Assembly (NCBI RefSeq): GCF_039535115.1
Contig: NZ_BAAAWO010000001.1
Span: 4,154,001-4,218,000, forward strand
Length of the DNA stretch: 64,000 bases
Source of the DNA: Paeniglutamicibacter sulfureus
Lineage (GTDB): Bacteria > Actinomycetota > Actinomycetes > Actinomycetales > Micrococcaceae
Direction of reading: 5' to 3'
In this document: piece after piece, positions 38,074-46,889 of the stretch
Layout of the letters: each line of letters opens with the position of its first letter
Position numbering within the stretch: the stretch's first letter is position 1
Program-made: the position numbers and the translations under genes
Notes under the pieces: model-generated
Databases searched by the model: none
What the model was told of the DNA's origin: nothing
What the model saw: the letters and a program-made list of their open reading frames with translations, nothing else

Positions 38074-39588
38074 ATGGCTTCGTACACCGATGAACTGGTC
38101 GACTTCGACGTCGCACTGGAAAAATACGACCCGGTATTGGGCTTCGAGGTCCACGTCGAGCTGAACACCAAGACCAAGATGTTCTCCTCGGCACCGAACG
38201 TGTTTGGCGATACGCCCAACACCAACGTGACCCCGGTCTGCCTGGGCCTGCCCGGCGTGTTGCCGGTGGTCAACAAGACCGCGGTGGAATACGCGATCAT
38301 GATCGGCCTGGCGCTGAACTGCAAGATTGCCGAGACCTGCGGATTCGCCCGGAAGAACTACTTTTACCCGGACACCCCGAAGAACTTCCAGACCTCGCAG
38401 TACGACGATCCGATCGCCTACGACGGCTGGATCGACATCGAGCTTGAGGACGGCGAGGTCTTCCGCGTCGAAATCGAACGCGCCCACATGGAAGAGGATG
38501 CCGGCAAGCTCACTCACATGGGCGGGGCCACCGGCCGCATCCAGGGCGCCGACTACTCGCTGGTCGACTACAACCGCTCCGGCGTGCCGCTGGTCGAAAT
38601 CGTCACCAAGACCATCGAGGGCGCCGGCAAGCGCGCCCCCGAGTTGGCCAAGGCCTACGTTGCTGCCATCCGCGAAATCGTCAAGGCACTGGATGTCTCG
38701 GACGCAAAGATGGAGCGCGGCAACGTGCGTTGCGACGCCAACGTCTCGCTGATGCCCAAGGGCGCCGAGAAGTTCGGGACCCGCACCGAGACCAAGAACG
38801 TGAACTCGTTGCGCGCCGTGGAGCACGCGGTGCGCTTCGAGATCGAGCGCCACGCAGCGGTGCTGAACTCCGGTGCAGCCATCGTGCAGGAAACCCGCCA
38901 CTGGCACGAGGACACCCGCACGACGACCTCGGGCCGCCCGAAGTCCGACGCGGATGACTACCGCTACTTCCCGGAGCCGGACTTGGTTCCGGTCGTCACC
39001 ACTCCCGAGTGGATCGAGGAGCTGCGCGCCCGCCTGCCCGAGCCGCCGGCCGAGCGCCGCAAGCGCCTGCAGGCCGACTGGGGCTACTCGGATGCCGAGT
39101 TCCGCGACGTCGTTAACGCAGGTGTCACCGAGGCGATCGAGGAAACCATTGCCGCGGGCACGAGCGCCGCGGTGGCACGCAAGTGGTGGATGGGCGAGAT
39201 CGCCCGCCTGGCCAAGAACGCCGATGTCGAGATCCTGGATCTGGGCGTCGAACCGGCCACCATCGTCGAACTGAACTCTCTGATCGAGGGAAAGAAGATC
39301 AACGACAAGATCGCCCGCCAGGTGCTCGAGTTCGTGGTCGCCGGCGAGGGTACCCCGACCGAGGTCGTCGAGAAGCGCTCGCTGGCCGTGGTGAACGACG
39401 ATTCGGCACTGGGTGCTGCAGTTGATGCCGCCATGGAAGCCATGCCGGATGTCGTTGCCAAGGTCAAGGGCGGCAAGCTCCAGGCCATCGGCGCCCTCAT
39501 GGGTCCGGTCATGAAGGCCACCCGCGGACAGGCCGACGCCGGCCGTGTGCGCGAGATCGTGCTTGAAAAGCTGGGCATCGAGGGCTAG
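38074..39588 (+). CDS. gatB: Asp-tRNA(Asn)/Glu-tRNA(Gln) amidotransferase subunit B
   Basis: A 504-aa subunit that activates the tRNA-bound carboxylate with ATP and receives ammonia from GatA. Motifs: VLGFEVHVELNTKTKMFSSAP, GLPGVLPVVNKTAVE, FARKNYFYPDTPKNFQTSQYD, and SLVDYNRSGVPLVEIVTK; RGNVRCDANVSL and the YqeY-like C-terminal domain (tail ending VREIVLEKLGIEG) are complete. The ATG at 38074 is preceded by GGAGG within the gatA end. The frame is open for 23 codons upstream inside gatA, which I reject. A strong hairpin follows 17 nt after the stop. Confidence 0.95.
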   Translation: MASYTDELVDFDVALEKYDPVLGFEVHVELNTKTKMFSSAPNVFGDTPNTNVTPVCLGLPGVLPVVNKTAVEYAIMIGLALNCKIAETCGFARKNYFYPDTPKNFQTSQYDDPIAYDGWIDIELEDGEVFRVEIERAHMEEDAGKLTHMGGATGRIQGADYSLVDYNRSGVPLVEIVTKTIEGAGKRAPELAKAYVAAIREIVKALDVSDAKMERGNVRCDANVSLMPKGAEKFGTRTETKNVNSLRAVEHAVRFEIERHAAVLNSGAAIVQETRHWHEDTRTTTSGRPKSDADDYRYFPEPDLVPVVTTPEWIEELRARLPEPPAERRKRLQADWGYSDAEFRDVVNAGVTEAIEETIAAGTSAAVARKWWMGEIARLAKNADVEILDLGVEPATIVELNSLIEGKKINDKIARQVLEFVVAGEGTPTEVVEKRSLAVVNDDSALGAAVDAAMEAMPDVVAKVKGGKLQAIGALMGPVMKATRGQADAGRVREIVLEKLGIEG

Positions 39589-39605
39589 TTCCCCGATATA
39601 CGGCA

Positions 39606-39648
39606 TCGAGCCCCGGATCCCCGCTTCGTGTGGGGGACCGGGGCTCGA
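39606..39648 (+). terminator. Hairpin terminator after gatCAB
   Basis: Arms TCGAGCCCCGG (39606-39616) and CCGGGGCTCGA (39638-39648), continued inside by TCCCC / GGGGGA, with an 8-10-nt loop. Confidence 0.75.
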
Positions 39649-39747
39649 CTTCGTTGGGGAGACGGACTGGTTCATGCTTCGCACACCTGTCGACCACGAG
39701 GCGGGGAGTGCCCGCCCGGGCGCTTCTGTGTTTGGCAAGCCGGGAAA

Positions 39748-41532
39748 CTAGAACAACGTCGGGTTGCTGTTGAATTGCCGCCAGAAGGTGTTGCGTCGGG
39801 GCTTTTGCCCGGGATCCATAAATTTGGGCAGGATGACGGAAAAGAGCCCGTCGGTGTCCCGAACGACGTCGATCAGCCCGGTGTGTTTGGCATGGTGATG
39901 CCCGGAACAGAATGGCCGCCCGTCATTGATCTTGGTTGTTCCGCCCTTGGCCCATTCGTCGTCATGGTCGATCTCGCAATGCTCCGGGGGCACAGTGCAA
40001 CCGGGGAAGATGCAGCCGCCGTAGATGCCGAGGATCGCCACGCGCATGTAGTCGGGGAAGAGTCTTTGCTCGCGGCCGAGGTCCAGGATCTGGGATTTCC
40101 CGCTCATGGTGATGGGGATGGCTCCGGCGTTGCACAGCTGCTGCCGCAACTCCGCCGGCGTGAACCGTTGACCGTGTGCCGTGAGTCCCGATTGTTCCGC
40201 CTTTCCCTCAAGTTCGGCCAGCGTGGTGATGATGACAAGTTCCGGTGAGGGAAGCCCCGCGGTCTTGGTGCCCTTGGTTGGTTTGCCATTGGTCTTGATC
40301 AGGTTCATCAGTCCCTGGAGATGTCGTTGCGGCGGGGTGAAGCCGTCGGCGCCATAGGTGGTGTTGTTCATGGATTCGAGGATGTCGGCCTCCGTCGGCA
40401 ATGGATCCAGGGTGAGTTTGTTGGCTTCGGCGGGGTCGGTCAGCGGGAGGCCGGTCGCGGGATCGACCAGAAAGTCGGGGAAGTCCGGCAGCGAGGGGGC
40501 GGTGCCGGTTTGCGTGCCGTTCCCGGCGTCCATGACGACGGCTTCTGGTGTTTCGGCGGAAACCCCGGAAACTTTGGTGCCGTTAGAGCCGCCGGTGACG
40601 TTGGAAGAGCCGGCGGCCTGCTGGGCAAGTGCGTCGCGATCCCCGGCCTTGGTCCGCGGGTTGTCCAACTGGGCGAACAGCGCGAGCAGAAGCTCGGCGT
40701 CTGCCGCCCGGACGCGCAACAGAAACTCGGCGATCCCTGCGTTGGTGCCGCGGTAGAAAGCGCCGAGTTTGGTGCGCAGCACTTCCTCGGAGGGCTCCTT
40801 GACGCCGTGATCGAGCGCGACCTGGATGGCGTTGAACAGCTTGTTGGTGGTGCGGGGATCTTGTTCCCGCACGGATTCGGCGACCTGGGCCTCCAACCGG
40901 GCGGCCAGCTCGTCGGAGTTCGGGTATTGCCTGATCTCCGGCTGCATCCGCTCAAGCTTCTTGGCAGCATCGGCAAGCTGGTGGGGCGAGGCCTTGCCGT
41001 CCGCGAGTGCTTGGGCCAGCAACGGGAATTGCGGCGGCTGCTCGATGCCGTGGACATCCGTGCTCGGGAAGAGACGGGCGGCGGCGCGTACGCGATCGCG
41101 GGCCTCGACGAAGCCGATGCGGAACGTGGACTGCAGGAACTCGGTGGTGTCCTTGAAGGTGGGCCGTCCCTTCGGCGGGGTGGCGGGCGCTTCGGGCAGG
41201 TCAATGGTTCCCTCGATGTAGGCGGGCGGGTCCGCGAGGCACCGGTTGATCCCCAGCAAAGTGTCTTCGGGCAGCTCGCGGACCAGGGTGCGCTGGGCCA
41301 GATCGGTGGCAGAGAGCTGGGCGAAGCCGGTGCTGCGGTGGGTTCGTTCGACCACCTGTACGAAGTAGGCAGCGTCCGCGGGCGAGCTGGTGTGCTTGGC
41401 GATGCGCGGGGCCAGTTCCTCGAGGGCCAGAGCCAGGGCGGTGTAGGCGCGCAGCTCATCGTCCGGGGTCGCTGGGTACCTCGGATCCTCGCGGTCTCCC
41501 GCGAGCAGGGCGATGGCCGCTGCGGTGGTCAT
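39748..41532 (-). CDS. DUF222 / 13E12-repeat HNH endonuclease-domain protein
   Basis: A 594-aa protein. The N-terminal two thirds are the DUF222 domain typical of actinobacterial 13E12 proteins (RTHRSTGFAQLSATDLAQR; EARDRVRAAARLF). The C-terminus carries an HNH nuclease core: GIYGGCIFPGCTVPPEHCEIDHDDEWAKGG followed by NDGRPFCSGHHHAKH, with CxxxxC/CxxxH zinc ligands and the catalytic His in EIDHDDEW. A Ser/Thr/Gly-rich linker (about 300-360) separates two halves. These genes occur in many copies per genome in Micrococcaceae; their role is unknown, possibly linked to mobile DNA. It is transcribed alone, with no ribosome-binding site obvious before the ATG at 41532. Confidence 0.85.
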   Translation of the reverse strand: MTTAAAIALLAGDREDPRYPATPDDELRAYTALALALEELAPRIAKHTSSPADAAYFVQVVERTHRSTGFAQLSATDLAQRTLVRELPEDTLLGINRCLADPPAYIEGTIDLPEAPATPPKGRPTFKDTTEFLQSTFRIGFVEARDRVRAAARLFPSTDVHGIEQPPQFPLLAQALADGKASPHQLADAAKKLERMQPEIRQYPNSDELAARLEAQVAESVREQDPRTTNKLFNAIQVALDHGVKEPSEEVLRTKLGAFYRGTNAGIAEFLLRVRAADAELLLALFAQLDNPRTKAGDRDALAQQAAGSSNVTGGSNGTKVSGVSAETPEAVVMDAGNGTQTGTAPSLPDFPDFLVDPATGLPLTDPAEANKLTLDPLPTEADILESMNNTTYGADGFTPPQRHLQGLMNLIKTNGKPTKGTKTAGLPSPELVIITTLAELEGKAEQSGLTAHGQRFTPAELRQQLCNAGAIPITMSGKSQILDLGREQRLFPDYMRVAILGIYGGCIFPGCTVPPEHCEIDHDDEWAKGGTTKINDGRPFCSGHHHAKHTGLIDVVRDTDGLFSVILPKFMDPGQKPRRNTFWRQFNSNPTLF

Positions 41533-41657
41533 GGTTCAAGCATGCGCCGCTGAATGCCGCTGCGCGGGTCGATACGCGGGCATGTGGATAACTGTTGCAG
41601 GAGGGACGGAAACACCAGAATCGGGGGATATGCGGCCAATCCAGGAACCCCGAATAT

Positions 41658-42713
41658 TCAACAGGGCAACGAGGACGGGAGATACACAGGAGTCTTGGCC
41701 ACGGCGCCCCGGCCGTCCTTGCCGTGATAGGCACGGCAAAGGCCGATGCCGCTGTCGGAAAGGCGGTTGCGGATCTGCCGAATTGAATCCGGGGTGAATC
41801 CTTCCCATTGCATGTGCATCAGCACGGTGTCGCCGCGCCGTGCCGCCCCGGCCCGGGCGACGGTGGTCTGCTTTGAGCGCACCATCCAGTCCAGGGTGTC
41901 GTGGGTCCACGTCCAGATCTTCATGTCCGCCCGGGCATAGGCACATCGCACGTTCGAATTGATCGCACCGTAGGGAGGCCGGCCGTAGTTGGTGCGGACG
42001 CCGGTGCCGCGGAGCTCGCGGGCACCCTGCGTGCAGCTGAGCCTGCGCAGGTCGACGTGGTTTGCCGAGTGGTTGATGACCCATTGCCCCTTGGAACGGG
42101 CCAGGGCAGCAAGATCCACGCCGTAGCGGCGCTTGAAGGAGACGAGGCAATCGCCCGTGGGTGCCAGCACCAGGCCGATGTTCGACTTGCCCGCGTAGTT
42201 GATCACGGACTTGAACGAGGACAAGGTGCGTGGGCAGTCGTCGTAGGTCAAGACCACGCGCGAGGTCTTGTTGGGCCCGCGGTTCTGGTGGGCGAGCGGA
42301 ATGGAAGGAAGCTTGGGTCCGGATTTGACGGGTTTCCCGGCGGCAAGATATTGGCCGCTGGCCCAGCCGGTGCGCGACTTGTAGGTGACCTTGTACCAGC
42401 CGCTGGAGGCACGGGCCTGGACCTTGACGCTCGTCCCCTTCGGGATGGTGATGATAATCCGCGTCCGGGTGCTGCTGCCCGTGCGAAGATTCAGGTTGGC
42501 CTGGGTAGTCAGCAGCGCGGGCAGCTTCGCCGTCGCCACCTTCACGGGGCCCGGGACGGCGGGCAGCGCGGCAGCTGGCTGCGCGATCGTCACCGCGGAT
42601 GCCTGGTGGGCCGTCGGCGGAGCGGCGCCGGCTCCGGAAGCCACGATTGCTGCAGCAAGGATCCCACAAGCCGCACCGCAAATTGTCCTGGACATGCCCG
42701 TCAGCTTAGCCAT
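41658..42713 (-). CDS. Secreted NodB-type polysaccharide deacetylase with SH3b domain
   Basis: A 351-aa exported protein. Signal peptide MAKLTGMSRTICGAACGILAAAIV..., cut probably after ASGAGA. A bacterial SH3 domain follows (about 70-140: ANLNLRTGSSTRT, KGTSVKVQ, GWYKVTYKSRTGWASGQYL), which would bind the cell wall. The C-terminal NodB domain has VVLTYDDCPRTLSSF (catalytic Asp and metal Asp) and INHSANHVDLRRLS (metal-binding His pair), then GRPPYGA and a late TVLMHMQ. Likely removal of N-acetyl groups from peptidoglycan or another wall glycan. The ATG at 42713 follows GGGGGAAG. Compared with typical NodB domains the H(S/T)xxH reads HSANH, so the site looks functional. Confidence 0.82.
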   Translation of the reverse strand: MAKLTGMSRTICGAACGILAAAIVASGAGAAPPTAHQASAVTIAQPAAALPAVPGPVKVATAKLPALLTTQANLNLRTGSSTRTRIIITIPKGTSVKVQARASSGWYKVTYKSRTGWASGQYLAAGKPVKSGPKLPSIPLAHQNRGPNKTSRVVLTYDDCPRTLSSFKSVINYAGKSNIGLVLAPTGDCLVSFKRRYGVDLAALARSKGQWVINHSANHVDLRRLSCTQGARELRGTGVRTNYGRPPYGAINSNVRCAYARADMKIWTWTHDTLDWMVRSKQTTVARAGAARRGDTVLMHMQWEGFTPDSIRQIRNRLSDSGIGLCRAYHGKDGRGAVAKTPVYLPSSLPC

Positions 42714-42887
42714 GACGCTTCCCCCAATATCGACCGGCCCCAACCGATCCCCTAACGGGATATTCTCCTCCCCCCGCTGCCACCGGGACAAGGGGTTCGG
42801 GAACGCGGGACTTCACGCCCCGCTGTCGATGACCCCGGGGCTCCCGCAGCCACGACGCCGGCCAGTGCCCGGAGCAGCAGCCGCCCC

Positions 42888-42916
42888 TTGACATGCAAGC
42901 AGCGACTTGCCTTAAT
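42888..42916 (+). promoter_or_regulatory. Promoter with built-in palindrome for the ArsR-type operon
   Basis: TTGACA (42888-42893) and CTTAAT (42911-42916) are separated by exactly 17 bp. The spacer contains GCAAG (42895-42899) / CTTGC (42906-42910), a palindrome well placed for an ArsR-type repressor. Transcription should begin about 42923-42924, at or beside the GTG of the first gene. Confidence 0.6.
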
Positions 42917-42923
42917 GGGGAAT

Positions 42924-43346
42924 GTGGAAGAGCTGCTGAAAGCGCTGGCGGACCCGACCAGGGCAGCGATCCTGGACGAGCTGGTGGATCGCACCGGCCA
43001 GACGCTCTTTGAAATCTGCAACCGTTTGGCCTCCCGTCACCGCATCAACCCCAGCAGACAGGCGATTTCGCAACACCTGCAGGTGCTCGAGGCAGCGGGG
43101 CTGGTCCACAGTGAACGGTCGGGCCGGTATAAATTCCATTACGTTGACACCTCGCCGTTGCGCCGGATCGCAGAGCGCTGGCCACCCGCCGGGCCAGAGG
43201 CGGCCCGCCCGGGGAACGCGCAGCCAGAGCGGAAACCTGCCGCGCCGACCCCCGGCACGGAATCCGGCACCCTCACCACCACACCAACCACGGGTACGGG
43301 CGCACCGCGCGCCGGCGCTTCGTCGTCGAAAGGAAATGCATCATGA
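42924..43346 (+). CDS. ArsR-family winged-helix regulator
   Basis: A 140-aa regulator. VEELLKALADPTRAAILDEL and ICNRLASRHRINPSRQAISQHLQVLEAAGLVHSERSGRYKFHYVD form the ArsR winged helix; the ELCVCD-type metal motif is absent. The last 50 residues are a Pro/Thr/Gly-rich tail. I start at the GTG at 42924, which coincides with the transcription start predicted from the -10 at 42911-42916, so the mRNA would be leaderless; an ATG at 42915 overlaps the -10 itself. The end overlaps the VOC gene as ATGA. Non-metal ArsR regulators of this type are often found next to VOC/SRPBCC proteins. Confidence 0.82.
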   Translation: MEELLKALADPTRAAILDELVDRTGQTLFEICNRLASRHRINPSRQAISQHLQVLEAAGLVHSERSGRYKFHYVDTSPLRRIAERWPPAGPEAARPGNAQPERKPAAPTPGTESGTLTTTPTTGTGAPRAGASSSKGNAS

Positions 43347-43738
43347 GAATCAACCTTGCCAGCGTGCTGGTCAGCGACCAGGCCAAGGCGCTGGAGTTCT
43401 ACACGAAGAAGCTGGGATTCGTGAAAAAGAACGACGTGCCGATGGGGGAGTTCTCCTGGCTGACGGTCGTCTCGCCCGAGGAACCCGACGGGGTGGAGCT
43501 GGTGCTTGAGCCGGCCAACCACCCGGCCGTGAAACCGTTCCGGGACGCGCTGGTGGCCGACGGGATCCCGTTCACCTCCTTCGCGGTCGCCGACGTGCAG
43601 GCCGAGTACGAACGGCTGGTGGGCCTGGGTGTCGAATTCACCCAGCCACCGACCGCCATGGGGCCCGTCACCACGGCGGTGTTCGATGACACCTGCGGGA
43701 ACCTGATCCAGATTGCGGCGATGATCGAGGACGCATGA
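43343..43738 (+). CDS. VOC-family (glyoxalase/bleomycin-resistance fold) protein
   Basis: A 131-aa vicinal-oxygen-chelate protein with two beta-alpha-beta-beta-beta units: NLASVLVSDQAKALEFYTKKLGFVKKND at the start, and PFTSFAVADVQAEYERLVGLGVEF then TTAVFDDTCGNLIQIAA at the end. The final Asn-Leu-Ile-Gln replaces the metal Glu pattern of glyoxalase I, and the N-terminal half lacks an obvious histidine ligand, so it may be a binding protein rather than an enzyme. It overlaps both neighbours by 4 nt in an ArsR-VOC-phosphotransferase operon, which suggests a resistance or detoxification role. Confidence 0.82.
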   Translation: MRINLASVLVSDQAKALEFYTKKLGFVKKNDVPMGEFSWLTVVSPEEPDGVELVLEPANHPAVKPFRDALVADGIPFTSFAVADVQAEYERLVGLGVEFTQPPTAMGPVTTAVFDDTCGNLIQIAAMIEDA

Positions 43739-44679
43739 GCCCCACCGGCTCCACGCCTCGGCCTGCGGCGGACGTAGGCGTCGATCCGGAGATGGTCGGT
43801 ACCTTGGTGCGCGCGCAATTCCCGGAGCTGGCCCACCTGGAGCCGGGTTTCGCCGATGACGGCTGGGACAATGCCATCTACCGGCTGGGGCCTGACCTTG
43901 CCGTGCGTCTGCCTCGCCGGGCGGCTGCCCATGGGTTGCTGCTGAACGAGATGCGCTGGCTGCCGTTCCTGGCACCCCGGCTGCCGCTGCCCGTTCCGGT
44001 GCCGGTGCATCGCGGGAAGCCGGGGGAGGGCTACCCGTACCACTGGGTGATCGTGCCCTGGTTTTCCGGACGCAGTGCTGCATCGGTGCCGGCGGCGGCG
44101 CGCGACGGCTATGCCGGGGCGCTGGCTGCGTTCTTCAGGGCATTGCATGTGCCTGCCCCGGCCGATGCCCCGCGGAACCTGGTGCGCGGGGTGCCGCTGC
44201 GGGATCGGGACGACGCGGTGCGGTCGCGCCTAGAGGCCGTGGCCAAACCCCTGCGCGGGGCCCTGCTGGCCATGTGGGAGCAGGGACTGGCCGAACTGGA
44301 ACACGTCGGCCCGCCCCTGTGGCTGCACGGGGATCCGCACCCGCACAACATGCTCGTCCACGACACGGCGGGTGCCGGGGAATCGGCTGCCGGCACCGGG
44401 CACGAGCCGGCCAGGCTCAGCGCGGTGATCGACTTCGGCGACCTGACGGCGGGTGACCCGGCCTGCGACCTGGCTGTTGCGTGGTTGCACTTCACACCCT
44501 CGGGACTGGAGGAATTCCGGGAGCGGCTGGCCGGCCACGGCCTGTATTCTCCCGGCACATGGGTTCGCGCCCGGGCCTGGGCAGTGAACTACGCGGTGCT
44601 GATGGCCGGGCTGCCGTCCGGTGACCCGTTGCATGCCGTTGGCACCCACGGCATAGAACACTTGCTGGGCCCGACGTGA
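43735..44679 (+). CDS. Aminoglycoside phosphotransferase-family kinase
   Basis: A 314-aa APH/choline-kinase-fold protein. The catalytic loop is PPLWLHGDPHPHNMLVHD (His-Gly-Asp) and the metal loop VIDFGDLTAGDPACDLAVAW (Asp-Phe-Gly-Asp). The N-terminal WDNAIYRLGPDLAVRLPRR supplies the nucleotide loop and lysine-equivalent. Members phosphorylate aminoglycosides, macrolides or small hydroxylated metabolites; this one is not close enough to known resistance enzymes to assign a drug. It is translated with a 4-nt ATGA overlap from the VOC gene, under the ArsR-type promoter, so it is likely to be induced together with it. Confidence 0.8.
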   Translation: MSPTGSTPRPAADVGVDPEMVGTLVRAQFPELAHLEPGFADDGWDNAIYRLGPDLAVRLPRRAAAHGLLLNEMRWLPFLAPRLPLPVPVPVHRGKPGEGYPYHWVIVPWFSGRSAASVPAAARDGYAGALAAFFRALHVPAPADAPRNLVRGVPLRDRDDAVRSRLEAVAKPLRGALLAMWEQGLAELEHVGPPLWLHGDPHPHNMLVHDTAGAGESAAGTGHEPARLSAVIDFGDLTAGDPACDLAVAWLHFTPSGLEEFRERLAGHGLYSPGTWVRARAWAVNYAVLMAGLPSGDPLHAVGTHGIEHLLGPT

Positions 44680-44754
44680 ACCCCTGCCTGCCCGATATCC
44701 AGGGGATGTGTGGTCCCCGTGGCGTGGCTTCGTGGTGCACTGGAGCCCGGATGG

Positions 44755-45663
44755 TCAGTCGAGGCTGAGCTCGGCCATGGCCTGGCCCATGGCGGCGGCC
44801 ACCAGTTGCACGCTGCGCCGGTGCATGGATTCGGGCCGCGCCAGCAGGTCGATGCGCCGCCGGTTGGCGATGCCCTCCAGGGGACGGAGCACCACGGAGG
44901 TGCCCAGCGCGGATCCGGCGGTATATCGCGGGATGATACCCAGCACGTCTCCGCAGGCCACCAGCGCCGCGACGGTGGCGTAGTCGTTGATGCGGTGGAT
45001 GACCCGCGGTGCGTCCCCGGAGACAGCGCTGATGGCCTTGAGCACGTCGGCGGGGGAGTAGCCTTCGCGACTGACAACCCAGCGCTCGCCGACGAGATCC
45101 GCAGGGAGCAGGGTCGCACGGGCCGCGAGCCGGTGGTGGGAGGGAAGGGCGATGTCCAGCGGTTCGTGTGCGAGTGCGGAGACAACCACCCGGTCCGCGG
45201 GCCAGGGCGGGGTGTAGTCCATCCGGTGGGCCAGCACCAGGTCGTAGCGGGCGGTCAGCGCCGGGAAGTCCTGCTGTGCGACATCCTCGTCGAAGAACTG
45301 CGGCACCGGGGCGCCGGGGGCCTCGAGCTTGGCCAGCAGCGGGCCGAAGAGCGCCTGTCCCACGGAGTGGAACCCGGCGACCGTCACCGGCGCGGCAGGG
45401 CTTTCCTGGAATTCGCCGATGGCGGCCCGCGCGGCCGCCAACGAGGAGACCACCGAGGCCCCGGCGGCTGCCAGCACCTCGCCGGCCTCGGTGAGCACCA
45501 GGTTCCGGCCTTCCTTGCGGGTCAGCGGCACGTGGATGTTGCGCTGCAGCAGGGCCAGCTGCTGGGACACGGCAGAGGGGGTGACATAGAGGGCGCTCGC
45601 CACGGCCTTGACCGAGCCAAGGTCGCCGAGTTCGCGCAGGATCTGCAACTGGTGGACTTCCAT
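44755..45663 (-). CDS. LysR-family regulator, probable controller of tdh-kbl
   Basis: A 302-aa regulator with an N-terminal LysR helix-turn-helix (EVHQLQILRELGDLGSVKAVASALYVTPSAVSQQLALLQRN) and a periplasmic-binding-protein-like effector domain (VTVAGFHSVGQALFGPLL; ADVLKAISAVSGDAPRVIHRINDYATVAALVACGDVLGIIPR). Length is normal. It is divergent from tdh-kbl across 130 bp containing AATCGTTGATT, a LysR-like dyad; regulation of threonine catabolism is the natural inference. The effector is unknown, with threonine or glycine as obvious candidates. Confidence 0.85.
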   Translation of the reverse strand: MEVHQLQILRELGDLGSVKAVASALYVTPSAVSQQLALLQRNIHVPLTRKEGRNLVLTEAGEVLAAAGASVVSSLAAARAAIGEFQESPAAPVTVAGFHSVGQALFGPLLAKLEAPGAPVPQFFDEDVAQQDFPALTARYDLVLAHRMDYTPPWPADRVVVSALAHEPLDIALPSHHRLAARATLLPADLVGERWVVSREGYSPADVLKAISAVSGDAPRVIHRINDYATVAALVACGDVLGIIPRYTAGSALGTSVVLRPLEGIANRRRIDLLARPESMHRRSVQLVAAAMGQAMAELSLD

Positions 45664-45676
45664 GTAGACAATCCTA

Positions 45677-45687
45677 AATCGTTGATT
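45677..45687. promoter_or_regulatory. Dyad AATCGTTGATT in the LysR/tdh divergent promoter
   Basis: AATC-GTT-GATT lies 14 nt upstream of the LysR ATG and about 107 nt upstream of tdh, a usual position for a LysR recognition site (T-N11-A type). Confidence 0.4.
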
Positions 45688-45793
45688 GAGAAACCTGCGT
45701 ATCTTCTAAGGTATCCACCGATGGCGCAAGATGCCAGACTGGAGTCGAATCGTCCAAGAACGCGCTTGGATCGGCGCAAGTGAGGAAACATCG

Positions 45794-46840
45794 ATGAAGG
45801 CACTGTACAAGTCCGGACCCCACGCCGGATTCGAGCTCGTTGAGCGCCCCGAACCCGTCGCCGGCTTCCACGACGTGAAGATTCGCGTGATGACAGCCGG
45901 CATCTGCGGCACCGACCTGCACATCCAGGCCTACGACGACGCAGCAAAGGCCATGATCAAGGCGCCGATGATCCCGGGCCACGAGTTCTACGGCGAGGTC
46001 GTGGAGGTCGGGTCCGACGTCCACAACGTGCAGGTCGGGGACCGGGTCTCCGGCGAGGGCCACGTGGTCTGCGGAATGTGCCGCAACTGCCGGGCGGGCC
46101 GACGCCAGATGTGCATCAACACCGTCTCGGTGGGCGTGCAGCGCGACGGCGCCTTCGCCGAGTACGTCGTCATTCCCGAAGCCAACGTCTGGGTGCACCG
46201 GGATCCCTCGATCACCCCTGAACTCGGGGCGATCTTCGACCCTTTCGGCAACGCCGTGCACACGGCACTGTCCTTCCCGCTGGTCGGAGAGGACGTGCTG
46301 ATCACCGGCGCCGGGCCGATCGGGCTGATGGCCGTCGCCGTCGCCCGCCACGCAGGGGCCCGCAAGATCGCCATCACCGACGTGTCGCCCGAGCGCCTGG
46401 AACTGGCCCGCGGCATGGGCGTGGACCTGGCGATCGACGTGTCCAAGACCCGCATCAAGGACGCCCAGCGCGAGCTCGGGATGGTCGAGGGCTTCGACTT
46501 CGGCATGGAAATGTCCGGGCACCCCACGGCCCTGCCGGAAATGATCGAGAACATGAACCACGGCGGGCACATCTCGATGCTGGGCCTGCCCTCGAGCTCC
46601 ATCGACATCGACTGGGGCAAGGTCGTCACCCACATGCTCACGCTCAAGGGCATCTACGGCCGCGAGATGTTCGAGACCTGGTACGCCATGAGCGCCATGC
46701 TCACCTCCAACCCGGTTTTGCGCGAGCGCATCTCCTCGGTGGTCACCGACTACCTGCCCGCCACGCAATGGGAAAAGGGCTTCGACGCCGCCCGCTCCGG
46801 CCACGGCGGCAAGGTCGTCCTGGACTGGACCGTCTTCTAA
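45794..46840 (+). CDS. tdh: L-threonine 3-dehydrogenase
   Basis: A 348-aa zinc alcohol-dehydrogenase-family enzyme oxidising L-threonine with NAD+ to 2-amino-3-ketobutyrate. Catalytic zinc ligands Cys38 (AGICGTDLH, with His43) and IPGHEFYG are present; the structural zinc site is [15 protein letters not shown]; the cofactor loop is [22 protein letters not shown]. The tail [12 protein letters not shown] is the family C-terminus. GAGGAAA lies 7 nt before the ATG at 45794. kbl follows after 49 nt; together they convert threonine to glycine and acetyl-CoA. Confidence 0.93.
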   Translation: MKALYKSGPHAGFELVERPEPVAGFHDVKIRVMTAGICGTDLHIQAYDDAAKAMIKAPMIPGHEFYGEVVEVGSDVHNVQVGDRVSGEGHVVCGMCRNCRAGRRQMCINTVSVGVQRDGAFAEYVVIPEANVWVHRDPSITPELGAIFDPFGNAVHTALSFPLVGEDVLITGAGPIGLMAVAVARHAGARKIAITDVSPERLELARGMGVDLAIDVSKTRIKDAQRELGMVEGFDFGMEMSGHPTALPEMIENMNHGGHISMLGLPSSSIDIDWGKVVTHMLTLKGIYGREMFETWYAMSAMLTSNPVLRERISSVVTDYLPATQWEKGFDAARSGHGGKVVLDWTVF

Positions 46841-46889
46841 ACTTCCCCAAGCCTCTTCCACCTTCCGACGCGACTTCCAGGAGAAGCAC

